Positions 1 through 6,305 of a DNA stretch of 6,314 nt are shown here, one piece after another. Location: assembly GCA_943324055.2 (NCBI GenBank), contig CALPKD020000085.1, positions 1 to 6,314 on the forward strand, read 5' to 3'. Each line of letters opens with the position of its first letter. Within the stretch, counting starts at the first letter, position 1. The notes beneath the pieces were generated by a model. That model was given only the letters and a program-made list of their open reading frames with translations. It searched no databases and was not told the origin of the DNA. The stretch comes from Chitinophaga pinensis (GTDB lineage: Bacteria > Bacteroidota > Bacteroidia > Chitinophagales > Chitinophagaceae). A program made the translations under genes and the position numbers.

Positions 1-468
1 GCAGCGGGTGCAAAAAAAAGTAGGAAACCAGATGATTATAATGTAAAGCAAAGTAAGATTGCAATTGGATCAGGTGGTTTTTGGGGAAGAGGTTTTTTAA
101 AAGGTACACAAACAAGAGGAAAATACGTACCTGAGCAACATACCGATTTTATATTCACTTCCCTCGGGGAGGCATTTGGGTTTGTGGGTACTTTTATATT
201 TTTAGGGTTGTATTTATTTTTCTTATTTAGACTCATTCGTATTGCCGAAAGACAAAGAAGTACTTTTTCCCGTGTATATGCATATAGTGTAGTGGGTATC
301 TTCTTTTTTCACATTGCGGTTAATATTAGCATGACTATCGGACTTTTCCCTGTCGTAGGTATTCCTTTGCCATTGATTAGTTATGGCGGTTCGTCTTTAT
401 TAACATTTACAATTCTCGTGTTTATTTTATTAAGATTAGACGCCGACAGGCAGATGGTGCTACGTTAA
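1..468 (+). CDS. rodA: RodA, rod-shape peptidoglycan glycosyltransferase (3' part only)
   Basis: The reading frame is open from base 1 and ends at TAA 466-468, giving the last 155 residues of a protein whose start lies outside the window. RodA is the SEDS-family membrane glycosyltransferase that polymerises lipid II together with PBP2 in the elongasome. The fragment begins in a lysine-rich extracytoplasmic loop and continues with QSKIAIGSGG (17-26), GRGFLKGTQ (29-37) and PEQHTDFIF (44-52). Asp49 in HTDF matches the conserved SEDS aspartate needed for polymerase activity. Three hydrophobic helices follow, at about 60-80, 92-115 and 125-146, with Asn108 and the family signature GLFPVVGIPLPLISYGGSS at 114-132. 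The pattern fits RodA better than FtsW: QSKIAIGSGG and HTDF are close to E. coli RodA. The basic insert before the QSK motif is usual in Bacteroidota. A GTG at base 184 is internal and is not a start. The PBP2 gene would be expected upstream, but it is not in view. Confidence 0.95.
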   Translation, partial: AAGAKKSRKPDDYNVKQSKIAIGSGGFWGRGFLKGTQTRGKYVPEQHTDFIFTSLGEAFGFVGTFIFLGLYLFFLFRLIRIAERQRSTFSRVYAYSVVGIFFFHIAVNISMTIGLFPVVGIPLPLISYGGSSLLTFTILVFILLRLDADRQMVLR

Positions 469-484
469 TGCTTATTTTTGCCCC

Positions 485-1243
485 ATGCGCATTTACCCTC
501 TTTCCGAAGGCAGTTTCACAATAGATCAATCAAAGGTTTTTGTTCCGTTTGACGCAAGTTTAGAGGAATTACAGAATAGACCCAAAGGAAGTATCCTAGT
601 GGAGATACAGCCGTTTGTAGTAGTCACTGATCATGATATTATTCTATTTGATACAGGACTTGGCTATTTAAACAAAGAAGGCATCTTGCAAATACACGAT
701 AATTTAATGAAAATAGGAATTGACCCATCTAGTGTAACCAAGGTATTTATGAGTCATTTACATAAGGACCATGCAGGTGGAATGAGTTATGTTCACCCAA
801 TACATCAAGAACGCTTTATAAGCTTTCCTTATGCAAAGTATTACATTCAAAAAAGAGAATTTGATTTAGCAGTGAGCGGCCAAAGCGCCTCCTATCTGAG
901 TGATCAAGTTGAACTATTAGCAGCATTCAGTGGCGTTGAATGGCTGACCGAGGACCAGGGTACGATTGACAACTTAATACACTATCAGTTAACGGCTGGG
1001 CATAGTTTATATCACCAGGCCGCCTGGATCAAGGAAGGAGATACTACATTTTTCTTTGGAGGAGATGTAGCGCCTCAACTACAACAAATGAAATCAAAAT
1101 TTGTAGCGAAGTATGATTTAGATGGAAAAAAATCCATGGAATGGCGACAATTATGGTGGGACTTAGGCAAAATTGAAAGTTGGACCTTTGCGTTTTATCA
1201 TGATATTAAATATCCTACTTTTTTAGCGACGACTACTATTTAA
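485..1243 (+). CDS. Metallo-beta-lactamase-fold hydrolase (AHL-lactonase-like ligand layout), substrate unknown
   Basis: This 252-residue protein is a complete MBL-fold metallo-hydrolase. The family signature HLHKDHAGG lies at residues 91-99 (HxHxDH), after a DTGLG strand-loop at 56-60. The remaining metal ligands are visible: His173 (TAGHSLYHQ), Asp194 (FFFGGDVAP) and His239 (FYHD). His91, His93, Asp95, His96, His173, Asp194 and His239 therefore make a full two-metal centre. Spacing and length resemble AiiA-type N-acyl-homoserine lactonases, but the tyrosine that follows the bridging Asp in AiiA (Asp-x-x-Tyr) is Pro197 here, so lactonase activity should not be assumed. No signal peptide is present, so it is probably cytoplasmic. 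The ATG at 485 gives an N terminus that begins directly with the first strand of the fold. No Shine-Dalgarno is visible. It lies 16 bases behind rodA and is probably co-transcribed. The fold is certain; the substrate is unknown. Confidence 0.92.
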   Translation: MRIYPLSEGSFTIDQSKVFVPFDASLEELQNRPKGSILVEIQPFVVVTDHDIILFDTGLGYLNKEGILQIHDNLMKIGIDPSSVTKVFMSHLHKDHAGGMSYVHPIHQERFISFPYAKYYIQKREFDLAVSGQSASYLSDQVELLAAFSGVEWLTEDQGTIDNLIHYQLTAGHSLYHQAAWIKEGDTTFFFGGDVAPQLQQMKSKFVAKYDLDGKKSMEWRQLWWDLGKIESWTFAFYHDIKYPTFLATTTI

Positions 1244-1303
1244 ACGAACATTCATTAGGAATCAACGTGGGTAAGGGTTTCAACGATTGCATGCATTAAT
1301 TGT

Positions 1304-1319
1304 ATTATCTTTAAGTTAC
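1304..1319 (+). promoter_or_regulatory. Possible -7 region of a ppc promoter
   Basis: TATCTTTA at 1306-1313 matches seven of the eight positions of the Bacteroidota -7 consensus TAnnTTTG when the two free positions are counted, differing at the last G. No convincing TTTG stands 19-21 bases upstream, so the match is weak. If it is used, the ppc mRNA would have a leader of only a few bases. The 80-base gap after the MBL gene and the lack of a visible terminator leave read-through from rodA as an alternative. Confidence 0.25.
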
Positions 1320-1323
1320 AACT

Positions 1324-3912
1324 ATGGCAAGCGCTAACAATCACACTCCGCAATTTAGAAGCAATGTATCTGATAAATACATTATTTATAATAGCTTATT
1401 TGCTGCACTTCCTTATTCAGGAATCGCAAATGTTGGCGCATTACTACCCATATTATTACAAACCTGTGAAGAAGGATTTTCGAAAAGCAAATCACCAACA
1501 GAAATTATTGATTCTTTTTTTAAACAACATACAGTTGTCGAGTCAGAGAAAGAAAAAATAGATCACTTGTTTAAGTATGTTCAATACATGGAAAGACAGG
1601 TAGTACTTTTTGATGCCATTGAAGACGCTGCATTTACTTCTGTGAATGATATGGAAGGTCCAGGTAGTTTGAGGTCCTTAATCAGAGAATCAGAGTTTAG
1701 CGGCAAAACCGAATCGTTAAAAAGAAAGCTGAAAGATTTTAAAGTGCGTATTGTACTAACTGCACATCCTACACAATTTTATCCGGCAAATGTATTAGGT
1801 ATTATTCATGACATGGGCGAGGCAATTGGGAAGAACGATTTTAATACCATCAACCAATATATTCAGCAACTTGGATTGACTCCTTTTTTTAACAAGAAAC
1901 AACCCACTCCTACCGATGAAGCATTGAATTTGATGTGGTATCTAGAAAATGTGTTTTATTATGCTGTTGGGAATATTTACAACACTATTGTAAAGGAGGT
2001 ATTTGGCAATGATTTTGAAAGCAGCAATCCATTCATAGAGTTAGGCTTTTGGCCCGGCGGGGATAGAGATGGCAATCCATTTGTGAATGCAGCTACCACT
2101 ATCAAAGTAGCAGAGGCATTAAGAAGCAGTATTGTTGTTTGTTATTATAGAGATGTAAGAAAATTAAAAAGAAAATTGACATTTTCGGGAGTAGATGTTT
2201 TACTTACCTCACTCGAAACTCGCTTATATGAAAATGTGTTTAGGCCAGATGTCAGTAAGCCCATTACTGCAGAAGAAATCATAGGCTGCCTTACTACCAT
2301 ACGCAAAAAACTGATTGACGAGGATCATTCCTTATACCTTGGTCGTTTAGATAGTTTACTAAACAAAGTGCGCATTTTTGGCACTCATTTTTCGTCATTG
2401 GATATTAGACAAGATAGTCGCATTCACCATGCTGTTTTAATGGATGTAAATGATACCCTTAAAAAACAAACAGGCACCGGTTTTTTACCAGCCGATTATG
2501 ACCATTTAACAGCAGCCGCTAAAATTGAAATATTACAAAATATACAAGGAAAAATTGAGCCGAGTAGTTTTAGCGAAACCATAACAAGAGATACCATTGA
2601 AAGTATATATGCAATCCAAAAAGTGCAAGCCATGAATGGCGAAGCAGGATGTCATAGATACATAATAAGCAATTGCCAGTCCGCATTAAACGTCATTGAA
2701 CTATATGCATTATTTAGATTGTGTGGGTGGGAGGAGGCATTAAGCAAAGTGGACATCGTTCCATTGTTTGAAACGATTGACGACTTAGCTGCATCAGAAA
2801 AAATCATGCATACCCTTTATGCCAATACCAATTATGCAAAACACTTAAGCGAACGCGGGCATCAACAACCTATTATGTTAGGCTTTAGTGATGGCACTAA
2901 GGATGGAGGGTATTTACAAGCAAACTGGAGCATCTTTAAAGCAAAAGAAGTATTGACATCGATTTCAAGAAAACACAATATCGTAGTTAAATTTTTTGAT
3001 GGCCGTGGAGGCCCCCCATCCAGAGGTGGCGGAAAAACACATCAGTTTTATGCATCCATGGGAAATCAAATCGAAAATGAAGAGATTCAATTAACAGTTC
3101 AAGGGCAAACTATCACCTCTAATTTTGGAACCATCCAATCGGCTCAATATAATTTAGAACAATTATTAAGCGCAGGGGTAAGGCATGAGTTATTCTCAGA
3201 TACTAAGTTGCAACTATCCGAACAAGACCGAGCCATTTTAGAGTCACTTGGCGCTGTAAGCTTTGAGGCCTACCAACAATTAAAAGCGAACCCCCTTTTC
3301 CTGCCTTATTTACAAAAGTATAGTCCCCTTAATTATTATAGTAAAAGTAATATCGCAAGCAGGCCCGCAAAAAGAGGAGCCGACAACACCTTAAAGTTTG
3401 AGGATTTAAGAGCAATTCCCTTTGTAGGAAGCTGGAGTCAATTAAAACAAAATGTACCTGGTTTTTACGGCGTAGGTACTGCTTTAAAAGTATTAAAAGA
3501 AAAAGGACAATGGGATCAGGTACAAACCTTGTTTAACAATATTACTTTTTTCAGAACACTCATTGACAATAGTATGATGAGTATGGTGAAATCTAATTTT
3601 GCGATTACTAAGTACATTGATTCAGATCCAACATATAGCCCTATTTGGAATACCATTCAGGCCGAGTTTACACTAACTGCGCAATTATATTTAGCCCTCA
3701 ACAACGGAAAAAGTTTAATGGAGGGAGATGCAATTGGGAAGCAATCCATTTTATTAAGAGACCGAATTGTTTTGCCACTGCTCACTTTACAACAATACGC
3801 ATTAGGAAAAGTACAGGAACCAATGATTGAAACTCCTTTGAAGGAATCCTATGAAAAACTTCTGACTCGAACCATGTTCGGGATTATTAATGCGGCACGC
3901 AATTCGGTTTAA
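1324..3912 (+). CDS. ppc: Phosphoenolpyruvate carboxylase, divergent Bacteroidota type
   Basis: PEP carboxylase is a cytoplasmic enzyme that makes oxaloacetate and phosphate from PEP and bicarbonate, replenishing the TCA cycle. The 862 residues compare with 883 in E. coli and look complete. Motifs in order are LTAHPTQF (145-152, catalytic His148, equivalent to E. coli His138), FWPGGDRDGNPF (242-253), LDIRQDS (359-365), VPLFETIDDL (479-488), GFSDGTKDGG (520-529, Lys526), FFDGRGGPPSRGGG (557-570, Arg561 and Arg567), SRPAKR (679-684), LRAIPF (695-700) and the C-terminal ARNSV. By hand alignment, the four residues that bind the inhibitor aspartate in E. coli (Arg587, Lys773, Arg832, Asn881) correspond to Arg567, Lys756, Arg812 and Asn860, so feedback by aspartate is plausible. 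Oddities: the usual His before GRGG (E. coli His579) is Asp559, and the Glu of TAHPTE is Gln151. I recall these changes from other Bacteroidota enzymes, so they look like a clade trait and not damage. An in-frame TAA at 1312-1314 supports the ATG at 1324. Convergent with the next gene. Confidence 0.97.
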   Translation: MASANNHTPQFRSNVSDKYIIYNSLFAALPYSGIANVGALLPILLQTCEEGFSKSKSPTEIIDSFFKQHTVVESEKEKIDHLFKYVQYMERQVVLFDAIEDAAFTSVNDMEGPGSLRSLIRESEFSGKTESLKRKLKDFKVRIVLTAHPTQFYPANVLGIIHDMGEAIGKNDFNTINQYIQQLGLTPFFNKKQPTPTDEALNLMWYLENVFYYAVGNIYNTIVKEVFGNDFESSNPFIELGFWPGGDRDGNPFVNAATTIKVAEALRSSIVVCYYRDVRKLKRKLTFSGVDVLLTSLETRLYENVFRPDVSKPITAEEIIGCLTTIRKKLIDEDHSLYLGRLDSLLNKVRIFGTHFSSLDIRQDSRIHHAVLMDVNDTLKKQTGTGFLPADYDHLTAAAKIEILQNIQGKIEPSSFSETITRDTIESIYAIQKVQAMNGEAGCHRYIISNCQSALNVIELYALFRLCGWEEALSKVDIVPLFETIDDLAASEKIMHTLYANTNYAKHLSERGHQQPIMLGFSDGTKDGGYLQANWSIFKAKEVLTSISRKHNIVVKFFDGRGGPPSRGGGKTHQFYASMGNQIENEEIQLTVQGQTITSNFGTIQSAQYNLEQLLSAGVRHELFSDTKLQLSEQDRAILESLGAVSFEAYQQLKANPLFLPYLQKYSPLNYYSKSNIASRPAKRGADNTLKFEDLRAIPFVGSWSQLKQNVPGFYGVGTALKVLKEKGQWDQVQTLFNNITFFRTLIDNSMMSMVKSNFAITKYIDSDPTYSPIWNTIQAEFTLTAQLYLALNNGKSLMEGDAIGKQSILLRDRIVLPLLTLQQYALGKVQEPMIETPLKESYEKLLTRTMFGIINAARNSV

Positions 3913-3916
3913 ACCG
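3905..3916. other. 12-base perfect palindrome holding both convergent stop codons
   Basis: CGGTTTAAACCG is a perfect palindrome, and its central TTAA (3909-3912) encodes the TAA stop of ppc on the plus strand and the TAA stop of the glycosylase on the minus strand. As RNA it can form only a 4-base-pair stem with a TTAA loop. TGCGG (3891-3895) could alternatively pair with CCGCA (3914-3918). No T-run follows on either side, so this is not a standard intrinsic terminator, although no other terminator is visible between the genes. Confidence 0.5.
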
Positions 3917-4511
3917 CACCATTGTCTTTCCAGTTCCAAAGATGCAAGCAGGCATATGTTTTATAAGGTGCCCATCCAGCCGATTTTGTAAGCATTTTAG
4001 TTTGTAATTCTTTTTTAGTAGTATGCTTAATCTTATACAATTGAATCATTGCTTGCTGTATTCCTAAATCATCTACTGCAAACACATTTTCGTGTCCTAA
4101 GCTAAACATCAATAACATTTCAACAGTCCACCTGCCTACTCCTTTAATCTGCGTTAGTAATTCAATCACCGCTTCTGGCTCCATTCCATATAATTTCCGA
4201 TCCGTTACTTTCTGATCGGTAAAAAACTGAGCCACATTTTGCACGTAGTTTACTTTAGCATTACTCAATCCTATAGTACGCAAAGTGTCAGGAGACGTCG
4301 CCAATACTTGTGCACAAGTGGGCTCTTTCCCTTCATACAAATCTAGAAATCTTAAAAAGATAATCTTTGCCACTTTTGTGCTTAGCTGCTGGCTTATAAT
4401 ACTTGCCATTAAACGAATGGGCGTATTCTTTCTCTTTTTTAAAGTGTATCCATCGGCTTCCATCAACGTCGCCATCTTAGGATCTTTTTTTAAGTGCTCC
4501 TTGTATATCAT
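3909..4511 (-). CDS. AlkA-like HhH-GPD DNA glycosylase (3-methyladenine type)
   Basis: This is a base-excision repair glycosylase, expected to remove alkylated bases such as 3-methyladenine by cutting the N-glycosidic bond. With the ATG at 4511 it has 200 residues. SQQLS at 40-44 opens the HhH-GPD domain. The helix-hairpin-helix is IKGVGRWTVEMLL at about 122-134. FAVDDLGIQQ follows at about 144-153, with Asp148, the second Asp of the pair, aligning with catalytic Asp238 of E. coli AlkA. WAPYKTYACLHLW at about 180-192 matches AlkA's WKPWRSYALLHIWY. It lacks the N-terminal domain of the 282-residue E. coli AlkA and has no cysteine cluster for the iron-sulfur centre of Nth or MutY, so it belongs with the compact AlkA-like proteins. 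A GTG at 4517 would add two residues; the ATG is preferred and no Shine-Dalgarno decides between them. Its stop overlaps the ppc stop by 4 bases. No adaptive-response regulator is visible, so regulation is unknown. Confidence 0.92.
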   Translation of the reverse strand: MIYKEHLKKDPKMATLMEADGYTLKKRKNTPIRLMASIISQQLSTKVAKIIFLRFLDLYEGKEPTCAQVLATSPDTLRTIGLSNAKVNYVQNVAQFFTDQKVTDRKLYGMEPEAVIELLTQIKGVGRWTVEMLLMFSLGHENVFAVDDLGIQQAMIQLYKIKHTTKKELQTKMLTKSAGWAPYKTYACLHLWNWKDNGAV

Positions 4512-4597
4512 AAGCACAAATTAGGGAGTTTTGATTTATTTATCATAACTTTTCAAGGCATTCAAATAATTCTATTTTTTTAAAATAATAAATCATA
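4512..4597. promoter_or_regulatory. Divergent AT-rich promoter spacer
   Basis: This spacer separates the start codons of the glycosylase (minus) and the DUF4440 gene (plus), so both promoters should lie here or overlap the glycosylase start. It is very AT-rich. TATTTTTT at 4573-4580 on the plus strand, with TTTC at 4551-4554, loosely resembles the Bacteroidota TTTG / TAnnTTTG pair. On the minus strand TAATTTG occurs just before the glycosylase start, one base short of the consensus. Neither is a strong match. The function is inferred mainly from the divergent gene arrangement. Confidence 0.4.
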
Positions 4598-5020
4598 ATG
4601 AGAAGTATATTATTGGTATTAAGTATGCTGATAGGTCAGCTTATTTTTGCACAAAATAAGGATGTTATTTCCATTAAAGCCTTATTAGCAACACAGGAAC
4701 AAGCATGGAATAAAGGGAACCTTGAATTATTTATGGTAGGGTACTGGGAAAGTGACAGCCTTGTATTTATTGGAAAAAATGGCCCGAAATATGGCTACAC
4801 GAATACATTAGATAATTACAAAAAAAGCTATCCAGACTCAAGTCATATGGGGAAATTGCACTTTGAGCTACTCAGCATAAAGCCCTTGGGTATTGAGCAT
4901 TATTTTGTCATTGGAAAATGGCAATTAAAAAGAACCATAGGGGATGTGAGTGGTCACTTTACACTTGTACTTAAAAAAACTAAAAAAGGATGGAAAGTAA
5001 TTGCAGACCACAGTAGTTAA
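4598..5020 (+). CDS. Secreted DUF4440/SnoaL-like (NTF2-fold) protein
   Basis: The 140-residue product begins with a signal peptide: Arg2, a hydrophobic stretch ILLVLSMLIGQLIF, then a likely signal-peptidase I site after Ala18 (IFA-QN). No lipobox cysteine is present, so export to the periplasm or medium is expected, not lipidation. The mature part is one NTF2-like domain of the DUF4440 type: AWNKGN at 36-41 on the first helices, YWESDSLVFIGKNG at 49-62, GYTNTLDNYKKSYPD at 66-80, GKWQLKR at 106-112, and a last strand pair ending in VIADHSS. The fold forms a cone-shaped pocket that in relatives binds small hydrophobic molecules or carries out simple isomerase or hydrolase chemistry. No catalytic residues can be assigned here. 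An in-frame TAA at 4589-4591 fixes the ATG at 4598. There is no Shine-Dalgarno, only an A/T-rich leader. It is a single-gene unit between two minus-strand genes, and its stop overlaps the facing gene by 4 bases. The family call is firm; the role is unknown. Confidence 0.88.
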   Translation: MRSILLVLSMLIGQLIFAQNKDVISIKALLATQEQAWNKGNLELFMVGYWESDSLVFIGKNGPKYGYTNTLDNYKKSYPDSSHMGKLHFELLSIKPLGIEHYFVIGKWQLKRTIGDVSGHFTLVLKKTKKGWKVIADHSS

Positions 5021-5250
5021 TGCCTTTTAAAACCAACCGGCTTACCCCAGATTTTATAAAGGACATAAAAAAGACCGATACAACTGCTCACTAAAAAAAT
5101 ATAATACAAAATATTACCAAGCTCCCAGTTTTTTTGGACAAATGCATACCCCCACATAATACCAAAAGTGGTATTCAACATCATCCATAAAAAAACAATG
5201 CCAATGCTGTTCATAATACGATTCAGATATTGCATTATTTCAGGATCCAT
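5017..5250 (-). CDS. Small two-helix membrane protein, function unknown
   Basis: I do not recognise a named family for this 77-residue protein. It has a short polar N terminus, a hydrophobic segment at about 14-37 rich in Met, Phe and Trp, a short polar turn with QKNWE (39-43), a second hydrophobic segment at about 44-67, and a basic tail (YKIWGKPVGFKRH). By the positive-inside rule both ends should be cytoplasmic. The ATG at 5250 abuts the TAG stop of the M23 peptidase gene with no spacer and in the same frame, so translation is probably coupled to the peptidase by reinitiation. Its own stop shares TTAA (5017-5020) with the facing DUF4440 gene. The tight junction with the peptidase and the clean two-helix pattern argue that it is a real gene. 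The envelope link is inferred only from its neighbour. Confidence 0.75.
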   Translation of the reverse strand: MDPEIMQYLNRIMNSIGIVFLWMMLNTTFGIMWGYAFVQKNWELGNILYYIFLVSSCIGLFYVLYKIWGKPVGFKRH

Positions 5251-6222
5251 CTAGTCTAGGCTTTGTTTGTTTGCTGCAGCGGCTTTTAACAAGCGATCAA
5301 ATTGTGCAGGCGTTAAATCATTATAAAAATAATACACTGGATCTACTTTTGCACCACGCTTAATTACCTCGTAATGACAATGCGCTCCTGTACTTTTCCC
5401 GGTGCTTCCTACATAACCAATTACTTCCCCTCGCTTAACAGACTGTCCTACCCTAGCTTTAACCCTCACCATGTGTCCATATAAAGTTTGATAGCCATAC
5501 CCGTGATTGATCACTACCTTATTGCCATAACCATCTGTATTAAATCCTGCAACTTGAACCACCCCGTCTGAAGTTGCATAAATAGGAGTTCCTATTGGTG
5601 CTGAAAAATCTAATCCAGCATGTAATCTATAGTCTTTGTAAAGTGGGTCAATTCTATAGCCAAACCCAGATGCAACACGTTTTAAATTTTTATTACTTAC
5701 TGGCTGGATCGAAGGAATGGCTCTTAATAATTTTTCTTTGTTTTTTACCATGGTACTAATCTCTACAAAAGAATTGGACTGAAAAGCAATTCTTAAACTA
5801 AGATTGTTTAATTGGTTTTTCATATTCTCCAACAATTCGGTATTTGACAAACTTTGGATTAAATTCACTTCCTTTTTAGCTTGCATTTCCTGTACCCTCG
5901 CACTATCTGGAATTGGTGTAGATTCAAAAATAGATCGATACACTTCATTGTCCCTGTCCTCCAATTCCACCATTTGTAATTCTACTTGCTTGAGCCTTTC
6001 TTGCAAAACGCTATAACTTTCCTTGTAGGCTGTATTTTGCTGCCTTAATAATTTTTCCTTTGGGGAGTCGATATATTGGAAAAGAATAACAACTATTAGT
6101 ATACCTGTAACGAGCGAAGCAGCAATAAAACCGAATAATTGCAACAGCCTTACACGTAAAGGGACTTCCACTTTTTCAAAGCGAAGCGTATGCGTATTAA
6201 AGAAGTATTTTATTTTCTTCAT
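5251..6222 (-). CDS. Membrane-anchored M23 family metallopeptidase (peptidoglycan endopeptidase)
   Basis: M23 enzymes are zinc endopeptidases that cut peptide cross-links in peptidoglycan. The 323-residue protein has a cytoplasmic N terminus (about 1-27), one transmembrane helix at about 28-50, a helical coiled-coil-like stalk at about 52-95, a second helical stretch at about 120-167, and a C-terminal LytM-type domain from about 184 (SGFGYRIDP). Active-site residues are complete: His201 and Asp205 in HAGLD, His250 in LYGHM, and His281 and His283 in HCHYEV. By analogy with LytM, His201, Asp205 and His283 bind zinc, while His250 and His281 take part in catalysis. It should therefore be an active periplasmic hydrolase and not a degenerate EnvC/NlpD-like activator, although the stalk resembles theirs. 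An in-frame TAA lies directly before the ATG at 6222, fixing the start; AGG three bases further up is a weak Shine-Dalgarno. It is followed without a gap by the 77-residue membrane protein, probably in one operon. Confidence 0.94.
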   Translation of the reverse strand: MKKIKYFFNTHTLRFEKVEVPLRVRLLQLFGFIAASLVTGILIVVILFQYIDSPKEKLLRQQNTAYKESYSVLQERLKQVELQMVELEDRDNEVYRSIFESTPIPDSARVQEMQAKKEVNLIQSLSNTELLENMKNQLNNLSLRIAFQSNSFVEISTMVKNKEKLLRAIPSIQPVSNKNLKRVASGFGYRIDPLYKDYRLHAGLDFSAPIGTPIYATSDGVVQVAGFNTDGYGNKVVINHGYGYQTLYGHMVRVKARVGQSVKRGEVIGYVGSTGKSTGAHCHYEVIKRGAKVDPVYYFYNDLTPAQFDRLLKAAAANKQSLD

Positions 6223-6243
6223 TTACCTAATGATTAATTGCTA

Positions 6244-6288
6244 TAAAGTCCAATAAAAAGGGTCAATTCCTTACCTTTGAGGACTTTA
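6244..6288. repeat. 8-base inverted repeat in the intergenic spacer
   Basis: TAAAGTCC at 6244-6251 is the exact reverse complement of GGACTTTA at 6281-6288, with a 29-base spacer. The repeat surrounds the plus-strand -7-like box at 6272-6279 and lies inside the predicted untranslated leader of the M23 gene. It could be an operator or could pair in the leader RNA. Within the spacer AAGG (6258-6261) and CCTT (6269-6272) can also pair. An 8-base match in so short and AT-rich a region may be chance. Confidence 0.35.
6272..6279 (+). promoter_or_regulatory. Possible -7 box for a gene leaving the window to the right
   Basis: TACCTTTG is an exact match to the Bacteroidota -7 consensus TAnnTTTG on the plus strand. 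No TTTG is found 19-21 bases upstream, so only half of the promoter is supported. It would drive a gene starting beyond the right edge, since no plus-strand ATG follows within the window. From memory, alaS often stands divergently next to this type of M23 gene in Bacteroidota, but that gene is not visible here. Confidence 0.4.
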
Positions 6289-6297
6289 AAAACCTTA

Positions 6298-6305
6298 CAA
6301 ATATA
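6298..6305 (-). promoter_or_regulatory. Probable -7 box for the M23 peptidase operon
   Basis: On the minus strand TATATTTG matches TAnnTTTG exactly. Transcription would begin a few bases downstream, giving the M23 gene a leader of roughly 70 bases. The -33 TTTG would lie just outside the window, so it cannot be checked. The position upstream of an operon start supports the call. Confidence 0.45.

Noticed and set aside
12..19. Run of eight A in rodA as a slippage frameshift site
   Set aside because: The frame continues normally through the run into conserved RodA motifs, and no useful alternative-frame product is visible.
36..236. 66-codon open frame on the minus strand
   Set aside because: It lies antisense to well-conserved RodA sequence and its translation is low-complexity Lys/Asn/Pro-rich with no recognisable domain.
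184..468. A separate 94-residue plus-strand protein starting at GTG 184
   Set aside because: The frame is open from base 1 and the preceding residues are conserved RodA motifs, so this GTG is an internal valine.
485..1243. Naming the MBL protein an AHL lactonase (quorum quenching)
   Set aside because: The metal ligands fit, but they fit many MBL families, and the AiiA tyrosine after the bridging Asp is absent.
1364..1561. 65-codon plus-strand frame inside ppc
   Set aside because: It is an alternate frame of a conserved ppc segment, without any domain pattern of its own.
3645..3830. 61-codon plus-strand frame inside ppc
   Set aside because: It is an alternate-frame shadow of the conserved C-terminal part of PEP carboxylase.
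3905..3918. Intrinsic bidirectional terminator at the ppc/glycosylase junction
   Set aside because: The possible stems are only 4-5 base pairs and no T-run follows on either strand.
4285..4524. 79-codon plus-strand frame with a hydrophobic stretch
   Set aside because: It is antisense to the SQQLS region of the glycosylase; the hydrophobic run arises from complementing that coding sequence.
5804..6016. 70-codon plus-strand frame rich in Ser and Cys
   Set aside because: It is antisense to the stalk of the M23 peptidase; the composition reflects complement of Glu/Lys/Gln-rich helical codons.
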